From Batkoa obscura (taxonomy: Eukaryota; Entomophthoromycota; Entomophthoromycetes; Entomophthorales; Batkoaceae): 64,000 nt of DNA. Below are positions 59,201 to 64,000 of the stretch, piece by piece. Every line of letters begins with the position of its first letter. Within the stretch, counting starts at the first letter, position 1. The notes below the pieces were generated by a model. It was not told the origin of the DNA. It worked only from the letters and a program-made list of their open reading frames with translations, and made no database searches. The stretch lies in contig JASVEC010000006.1 of assembly GCA_030770535.1 (NCBI GenBank), positions 1,888,826 through 1,952,825 on the forward strand, written 5' to 3'. A program made the position numbers and the translations under genes.

Positions 59201-60040
59201 AATTCCAGACTGTTTATATGCTATCTCCGGATATTGATGAATTACGGATTCTGATCCGCAGAGAGTGACATCAATTAATTTATTGTTGGTCCGATAGTTC
59301 ATTATACGGCAGCCAGGAGATTTATTGTTTATCATATTGATAGATAGGTCTCTTGGTTTATTGTAGTACATTGGGATGGATTGATCTAATATTTTTAAGA
59401 TATTTTGATCGTACAACAATTGACAACCGTGTTTCACAAAGAATTTGGTGCCTAGGAGGAAGTCATAACCTTCACTTTCTAATACTATTGCTGGAAAGGC
59501 TAAGGTTAGTTTTCCAAATTTGATTGGTATTGATGAGTATGCTCCTAGTGCTGTAGTAGTTCCAGTTCCAGCTGTACCAAAGGTGTCTGAGCAATCTATA
59601 TCTGGTTTAAAGGATAATCGTTTTACCAGACGACTCGATATGAAATTGATAGGAGCTCCACTATCTAATATGATGCGTACATTCTTTTTATAAATTGACG
59701 CATTGATGTAAGTACAATCGATGGAGTTAGCTTTGTCATCGAGGTTTACTAAAAGAATCTGTTTATTTGGATTCTGGTATTCTCTAATAATTTTTCTAAA
59801 TGCAATTGCTAAGTCTGATTCTCCAGTTAAGATCTTGTCTAGCGGGATTGGGATCGTAACATTGGTTAACCACTGATGCGTGTTATCTAGTTCGCTTTGT
59901 GTGAGGGATAGTTTAGATAAATCAGATAATTGTGAGATGTAAGGTTTGGAGATCTCGTTCATTGGAATCGAATCAGGAGCATTAATAGAGTTATCAGGTA
60001 GCTTGAAAATTCGAGGTGGAATGACTTTAGGGATTTCCAC
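56207..60040 (-). CDS. Pol-like polyprotein of the retroelement
   Basis: 1,277 residues. Domains in order: an aspartic protease (ILDSGAPINFIS, about 125-137), a reverse transcriptase (YLDDLNVFSR, about 600), an RNase H (LHTDASLTAVGG, about 747) and an integrase. The integrase has a His/Cys zinc end (NCDVCKRE, about 975), core acidic residues (IDVIGPL, LTDNAANF, HPETNGMVERVNG) and a GPY-type C-terminal module (GPYEVIHK, about 1240). No chromodomain follows. The layout is typical of Ty3/gypsy. Described as part of a fossil element that looks whole. Confidence 0.92.
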   Translation of the reverse strand: MEIPKVIPPRIFKLPDNSINAPDSIPMNEISKPYISQLSDLSKLSLTQSELDNTHQWLTNVTIPIPLDKILTGESDLAIAFRKIIREYQNPNKQILLVNLDDKANSIDCTYINASIYKKNVRIILDSGAPINFISSRLVKRLSFKPDIDCSDTFGTAGTGTTTALGAYSSIPIKFGKLTLAFPAIVLESEGYDFLLGTKFFVKHGCQLLYDQNILKILDQSIPMYYNKPRDLSINMINNKSPGCRIMNYRTNNKLIDVTLCGSESVIHQYPEIAYKQSGIPVISPKNLLIPPKSQIVLDTEISLWIPKEFHLSIYSIEGVSQLEPLTMPGILGNNMNETIKLLLANITKKEINISRGQQIGTIYVENNALINTFSKFATLEGFQIHEEAPNNQALFVEKDTINHLNQDEQLQFYKLLEEYKDIFATSEEDIGCARNTKHKVYTCDSLPVATKAYRKSQSELKAEREEVQKLLRLGLIIPSNSPWASPLMIVKKKDGTNRVVMDYRKLNKITKKDVYPLPRIDDAVDRLQGAKYFSAMDLISGYWQVEMDPEDQEKCALITSEGLFQPTRMPQGLSNAPATFQRLMDNTLGDLKLSCVLIYLDDLNVFSRTFVDHLTHLKAVFERLRQANLKLKPKKCSFFQTSLEFLGYKVSDKGLAPIPNKLDAVKELLPPTTMREVQVFLGLMNYYRRFIKDFSNLATPLFQLLKKEVKFQWKEEHQQAFEELRNKLLNAPVLMFPNFSKPFSLHTDASLTAVGGVLSQLDDNNCEHPIAYTSRTLSKHERNYTTTEKECLAIIHAIKAFRPYIYGTHFTVITDHVSLKWLYSITNPEGRLARWALKLQSYSFDIVYKPGKDYQNADGLSRLPRICLATPIDDDLYNLLGNKDKWPQQQPELKQWLEKNAQNIIVRDNALYKKIKGTYIPYIRPSSRLSACQQFHDVICGHSAFQKTYDTMKVSCYWESMIPDLEDFINNCDVCKREQSKIKATAYKFILPKHAFHTVSIDVIGPLCEASSVRGNKFIVVAIDHLTKWVEAKAIPNQTSFHISKFIYEDIICRHGSPQVILTDNAANFVNLVLPKLARLMAIKHSTAAPYHPETNGMVERVNGTLVRILRKLAFDKTSSWDEYLHSAILAYRYSVHSITKKSPFVMLYGRHPGLPISFAPLMVRQEEMSPDMYLLKLTKKLIAIQVDAFNALTDSKTRRYRQDISRLPRLAVFKVGDIVHLYPSYNQSRKNKLALKWDGPYEVIHKHLYDSYSIKHKRTSVIYNRVHAKFLKSAM

Positions 60041-60216
60041 AACAGGGACTTTTTTCTTTTTAGGTCTACCACGAATTCGCGAAGGAAGTGCTAGGATGAG
60101 GGTAGAGGGGTCAAATTTTGAAAGCGTATTAACTTTAAGGTCTAATCCAGTGCTTTCATCTGGATCAGGAGGAATTTTTAACTTCGTGGAAGGGGGATCC
60201 TCATTTATCCTCCCAC

Positions 60217-62733
60217 TTAGAAGTTTTTTGACTCGTTATCGGAGTCGACAAACTTCTCAGTATCATCGCCTTCAGTATCGTTATAATTGAGGTGATTTAT
60301 TTGTTTATTTTTATTGAAACGTTCATTGTTGCGAACATTCTTTTCGAAATAATATTTAAAAATACCATTTTCTGGCTTTGGTTCAGTGCAGTTAACGGTA
60401 ATGTGTCCATATTCACCACAGTTCCAGCATCCAGTAAATACTCGAGATTTATGATGGTTGGAGTAGTGTTGTTGAGTGATGGTAAAACAATGAAGGTATT
60501 CGTTGTTGTCCATCCCTTTATCTATGTGATTAACATATAATTTCTTGGGTCTAACTTCACTTTTTGGACTTCCAAGGTATAATTCTAAAATCTCTATCAT
60601 CTGTGTAACGTTGGTGATGTTATGATGAGGATCTAGAAAAAGGCATGCGATATGACTTGGAAGGTTTCGCTGGAAGGCCAGGCGGAGGTCTGTAACGCTT
60701 AACTTTCCACAGGAAATTAAGGCATTAGCACGATTTCTTACGTTTGTAATGAAACTCTCAAGTTTACTTTCGTCGTCTAAACGTAAAGATAAGAGGGCTG
60801 CCTTTTTTGCTTCCATTTTTACATCGGAATCATAATGGTCTATAAACGCCTTTTTGAAGGAATCCCAATTACTGCGTAAGTCGTCAGGTAAAGTCATGCA
60901 CCAAGAAAGTTCATTTGTTTGTAGTTGACCTAAAAGGCATTGAGGACGACATTCATAGGTCCAGTTGTTGGCATCGAGATGAACTTCTAGAGCTTTAATG
61001 AAGGTAGTAGCAGTAATTTCACTTGGATTGAATAAAAGACTAAAATTAAACTTTGTGTTAACAGGTTGGGAGCTTCTTGGGTAGTTGTGGCGGTGTGTTG
61101 AGAAGCTATGTGATTTTGGATCGTTACCAGAAGGTCCAGGATGACTAAAATAAGCGTCATGGGTATTGTGTGATATACCATGATCATGTTGAACAGTAAT
61201 CGGATCGGCTTGTACATAGTGAGGTGAAGATTTCTCATAGGATATATGTTGAGCGATTTGAGGAGCAATATGTGATGACTTATTTTTGTTAAAAGGATTG
61301 GCTAGGTTGACTTCAGTATAAGATTGTACACGAGGTCGTATTGGATCAGCGTTAGATCCTGTAGCAGGATTTCTTGAGTAAATACCATCAGTAGGTACAG
61401 CAGTCATTCTAGGATTTGATTGGGGTAGGTATGTGGAAACTTGAGGAGAGTTCTCTTCTTTCTTTGTTTGATCATCCGGTTGTACCAAGTGAACAGAACC
61501 ATGATACTTATGGTTTATTTGATATTCAGTACCAAAGATAGATTCTGTGGCACTATCACCCAGATCATATATATTGTATCTTGGAACGTCTCTGTAACTC
61601 GAGAGTCTGGAGGGAGGTGCTGAAACAGCAATACGCTCCTTTCTACAATTGCAAGAAGATGCCTTGATTTGGTTAGTATTGGAAGCTACCTTAGTCTGAA
61701 GAAGAATGAGCTCTTCTCTGGTACTCTGTATGTTACGCGAGATTTCCTCCCAGTCAACTACTGTTTGTTCTTTGTCCAGTCTAATTTGTTCCTTCAAATT
61801 ATTATTGGAGGTGATAAGCTGGCTAATGGTAGTCACTTGTTGAGCCATTTGTTCATTACAAACAGCTAAATCTTGTTCTAAAGCCAAGATTCTAGCATCT
61901 TTGGTTGAAGTAGATGGAGGGGATTGTTCAATACAGGATAAGCGGTGATTATACTCTTTGAATTTATTCATTAGCGATCTATGGAGTTCTGCGAAAGTGG
62001 CTTTTGTTTTTCCGTCGATATCTGAGATTCTTTCAGTAGTATGGTCATTGATCTCAGTGAGGGAAAGGTTGATCTCATCGGAGATTTTAACAAGTTCAGA
62101 ATGTAGAGCAGTATCGAGCTGACGTAATTCAGCTTTGAGATCTCCTACTTCTCTTACTAATTCTCTGTGGGCTTCATAGGTAACGGTGTTATTAAGTCTT
62201 TGATTGAGCTCATTTAACTTACTAACATGGAGTTCATTTGAAGGGGCGATGACACCACTCTTTTGGTTACTGATCATGGAAAGGTTGTTAACCGTAGCTA
62301 AAAGTGAGCTCAAAGAGGTAGACAATTCATTGTTATGAATTGAAAGACGGTCGAGTTCACCAACCATCTGGATGAGTTTGTTGTGCAGGAACTCTACTAG
62401 ATATTGTTGAACGTGGGAAAGGGTAGGTACCGTTTGGTACTGGGCACGAAAATTGATTTGAGTACTGGAGCCACTATTTTGGTATTGTCTCCAAGCGGAG
62501 AGGTCACCATCAAGGACGTGCATAGGGACAGCTCCGTAGGTAACGACTGAGTTTACAACGTGAGGAGGTAGTGCAGCTTGATTTAAAGCAGCAGTTTCTA
62601 TTTCTGGGGTCAGAACACTAGCTTCCTCTTCATCACTACTACCCATGTCGTATTCAGTGATGATCAACTGTTGACGGTTATCAAGAAGGTATTTTGAGTC
62701 CGCAAAATAAGGTGCAAGACCATTGTCGACCAT
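60217..62733 (-). CDS. Gag-like protein of the retroelement
   Basis: 838 residues, long for a gag. The N-terminal half is rich in heptad-like Leu/Asn stretches and probably forms a coiled coil. A Pro/Ser/His-rich linker follows, then a capsid-like helical region (about 570-710, with CLLGQLQTNELSW and AFQRNLPSHIACLFL), a CCHC zinc knuckle near residue 770 (CWNCGEYGHITVNC) and an acidic tail. The knuckle and position upstream of pol support the call. Confidence 0.88.
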   Translation of the reverse strand: MVDNGLAPYFADSKYLLDNRQQLIITEYDMGSSDEEEASVLTPEIETAALNQAALPPHVVNSVVTYGAVPMHVLDGDLSAWRQYQNSGSSTQINFRAQYQTVPTLSHVQQYLVEFLHNKLIQMVGELDRLSIHNNELSTSLSSLLATVNNLSMISNQKSGVIAPSNELHVSKLNELNQRLNNTVTYEAHRELVREVGDLKAELRQLDTALHSELVKISDEINLSLTEINDHTTERISDIDGKTKATFAELHRSLMNKFKEYNHRLSCIEQSPPSTSTKDARILALEQDLAVCNEQMAQQVTTISQLITSNNNLKEQIRLDKEQTVVDWEEISRNIQSTREELILLQTKVASNTNQIKASSCNCRKERIAVSAPPSRLSSYRDVPRYNIYDLGDSATESIFGTEYQINHKYHGSVHLVQPDDQTKKEENSPQVSTYLPQSNPRMTAVPTDGIYSRNPATGSNADPIRPRVQSYTEVNLANPFNKNKSSHIAPQIAQHISYEKSSPHYVQADPITVQHDHGISHNTHDAYFSHPGPSGNDPKSHSFSTHRHNYPRSSQPVNTKFNFSLLFNPSEITATTFIKALEVHLDANNWTYECRPQCLLGQLQTNELSWCMTLPDDLRSNWDSFKKAFIDHYDSDVKMEAKKAALLSLRLDDESKLESFITNVRNRANALISCGKLSVTDLRLAFQRNLPSHIACLFLDPHHNITNVTQMIEILELYLGSPKSEVRPKKLYVNHIDKGMDNNEYLHCFTITQQHYSNHHKSRVFTGCWNCGEYGHITVNCTEPKPENGIFKYYFEKNVRNNERFNKNKQINHLNYNDTEGDDTEKFVDSDNESKNF

Positions 62734-62844
62734 AGTTGAGAATTAAGGAGGTTAAGGGGGTTTTTCTTTGTTTGGGGTGGTTACGCGGTAAGGACCGTAA
62801 AGGAAAGATTATAAAGGCTATCTAAAATAGTTATAAGAGCTTTC

Positions 62845-62860
62845 CCAGTTATGAGCGCCA
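62845..62860 (-). other. Primer-binding-site candidate
   Basis: Two bases inside the 5' LTR, the minus strand reads TGGCGCTCATAAC. It begins with the TGG that pairs with a tRNA CCA end. The tRNA species is not identified. Confidence 0.65.
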
Positions 62861-62862
62861 AA

Positions 62863-63262
62863 TGTGAAATCTGGTACTCAGGGTTTGGAGTCAAGAACAG
62901 CTATTGCTGGGTTGACTACACTATAAGTCGAAAGGTCTTAGTTTATGTAACTAAGATAGACTTGGATTATGAGGAATAGCACGTAATAGGTTACAAGCTA
63001 TATAAGACAAATAGAATAGACAATACTAATGTAAAATCTATGTAAAATAATATTAAGAAAACTTAGTGGCTTTATTAAATGTTCGAGATATCAGGGATTA
63101 ATTCAGTTAAAAAGCCTCGAACTATTATACTCTGTAAACTCTTTTATACTCTGAAAAGTATAAGTATCAAAATGAGAAGATGATATTCTTTTGGGCGGAA
63201 CTAGAAATTCTCATAACAAATCAAAATAATTAACCATGGGACTGACGAAGCGATATTTCACA
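62863..63262 (-). repeat. 5' LTR of the retroelement
   Basis: 400 bp, identical by eye to the LTR at 55710-56109. Joins telomeric repeat directly on its outer side. Confidence 0.93.
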
Positions 63263-64000
63263 GGGTTAGGGTTAGGGTTAGGGTTAGGGTTAGGGTTAGG
63301 GTTAGGGTTAGGGTTAGGGTTAGGGTTAGGGTTAGGGTTAGGGTTAGGGTTAGGGTTAGGGTTAGGGTTAGGGTTAGGGTTAGGGTTAGGGTTAGGGTTA
63401 GGGTTAGGGTTAGGGTTAGGGTTAGGGTTAGGGTTAGGGTTAGGGTTAGGGTTAGGGTTAGGGTTAGGGTTAGGGTTAGGGTTAGGGTTAGGGTTAGGGT
63501 TAGGGTTAGGGTTAGGGTTAGGGTTAGGGTTAGGGTTAGGGTTAGGGTTAGGGTTAGGGTTAGGGTTAGGGTTAGGGTTAGGGTTAGGGTTAGGGTTAGG
63601 GTTAGGGTTAGGGTTAGGGTTAGGGTTAGGGTTAGGGTTAGGGTTAGGGTTAGGGTTAGGGTTAGGGTTAGGGTTAGGGTTAGGGTTAGGGTTAGGGTTA
63701 GGGTTAGGGTTAGGGTTAGGGTTAGGGTTAGGGTTAGGGTTAGGGTTAGGGTTAGGGTTAGGGTTAGGGTTAGGGGTTAGGGTTAGGGTTAGGGTTAGGG
63801 TTAGGGTTAGGGTTAGGGTTAGGGTTAGGGTTAGGGTTAGGGTTAGGGTTAGGGTTAGGGTTAGGGTTAGGGTTAGGGTTAGGGTTAGGGGGGGGGTTAG
63901 GGTTAGGGTTAGGGTTAGGTTAGGGTTAGGGTTAGGGTTAGGGTTAGGTTAGGGTTAGGGTTAGGTTAGGGTTAGGGTTAGGGTTAGGGTAGGTTAGGGT
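63263..64000 (+). repeat. Telomeric TTAGGG array to the window end
   Basis: About 740 bp of TTAGGG, G-rich strand running 5' to 3' toward the right, the orientation of a right chromosome end. It is perfect to about 63770. The last 230 bases contain variant units, including an extra G, a run of about ten G and several TTAGG units. Confidence 0.98.

Larger units (their letters stand above)
55710..63262 (-). mobile_element. Ty3/gypsy-like LTR retroelement inside telomeric repeat, looks whole
   Basis: 7,553 bp. Two 400-bp LTRs (55710-56109 and 62863-63262) start TGTGAAATC, end ATTTCACA and look identical by eye, so the insertion is recent. GGGT occurs on both sides (55706-55709, 63263-63266), a 4-bp target duplication inside TTAGGG repeat. 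The element is transcribed leftward. Following the 62863 LTR are a primer-binding-site candidate, a gag-like frame (62733-60217), a pol-like frame (60040-56207) and a polypurine tract. The protease, RT, RNase H, integrase order places it in Ty3/gypsy. I see no breaks in either main frame. How gag and pol are linked is not obvious; members of the family commonly use read-through or frameshifting. Confidence 0.92.

Noticed and set aside
63236-63952. Open frame through the telomere giving Gly-Leu then Arg-Val repeats
   Set aside because: It is only the six-base telomeric repeat read as codons; no gene.
1-64000. tRNA, rRNA and CRISPR features
   Set aside because: Looked by eye for T-loop boxes (GGTTCGA-type) and regular spaced repeats; the few hits fall in coding exons or lack a fold. 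A tRNA covariance search would settle small RNAs.

Overview
The window looks like the right-hand end of a chromosome from an AT-rich fungus. Several things point to a fungus. Introns are abundant and very short (mostly 42-60 nt, GT..AG). The mRNA guanylyltransferase has the free-standing fungal layout with no fused triphosphatase. There is a two-domain fluoride exporter, a Mub1/samB MYND protein and an Sso-type syntaxin, and the sequence ends in a TTAGGG array. The AT bias, short introns and a dispersed family of intronless rhodopsin-like 7TM proteins suggest an early-diverging, Conidiobolus-like lineage (Entomophthoromycotina). That placement is inference; no species can be fixed from the sequence alone.

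Layout. 1-2.8 kb: the 3' end of an unrecognised gene and mitochondrial processing peptidase alpha. 2.8-25.5 kb is an accessory, gene-poor block: three intact 7TM genes (6.7, 14.0 and 24.6 kb), two small secreted proteins (15.5 and 17.3 kb), one core gene (peptidyl-tRNA hydrolase, 18.7 kb), a decayed LINE tail, a decayed unknown gene, several MITE families, and a TA-flanked DNA transposon carrying LTR insertions. 26-36.8 kb is a core block: an mRNA capping enzyme whose 3' exon adds about 1,000 residues of disordered tail, a Pmp47/Ant1-type peroxisomal carrier, a Nit-type amidase, a mitochondrial TPR protein (Mgr3-like) and ribosomal protein eS28. 37.3-38.3 kb holds a fourth 7TM gene, broken by a MITE. 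39.9-53.2 kb is a second core block: an SP-motif protein, a Ybp/glomulin-like protein, the fluoride exporter FEX, a Gfo/Idh/MocA oxidoreductase, MUB1, a mitochondrial carrier, a HAD hydrolase, an Sso-type syntaxin and proteasome subunit alpha-7.

53.2-64 kb is subtelomere and telomere. It contains a nearly perfect inverted pair of solo LTRs, a short TTAGGG tract, a Ty3/gypsy-like retroelement that looks whole with two LTRs identical by eye, and about 740 bp of TTAGGG repeats running to the window end. The retroelement sits inside telomeric repeat, flanked on both sides by GGGT.

The core genes are ordinary single-copy housekeeping genes in compact convergent and divergent arrangements. The accessory blocks are shaped by repeats. 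A MITE family of about 100 bp occurs 11 times. Its right end resembles the left end of the DNA transposon at 8.25 kb, which makes that transposon a candidate source family.
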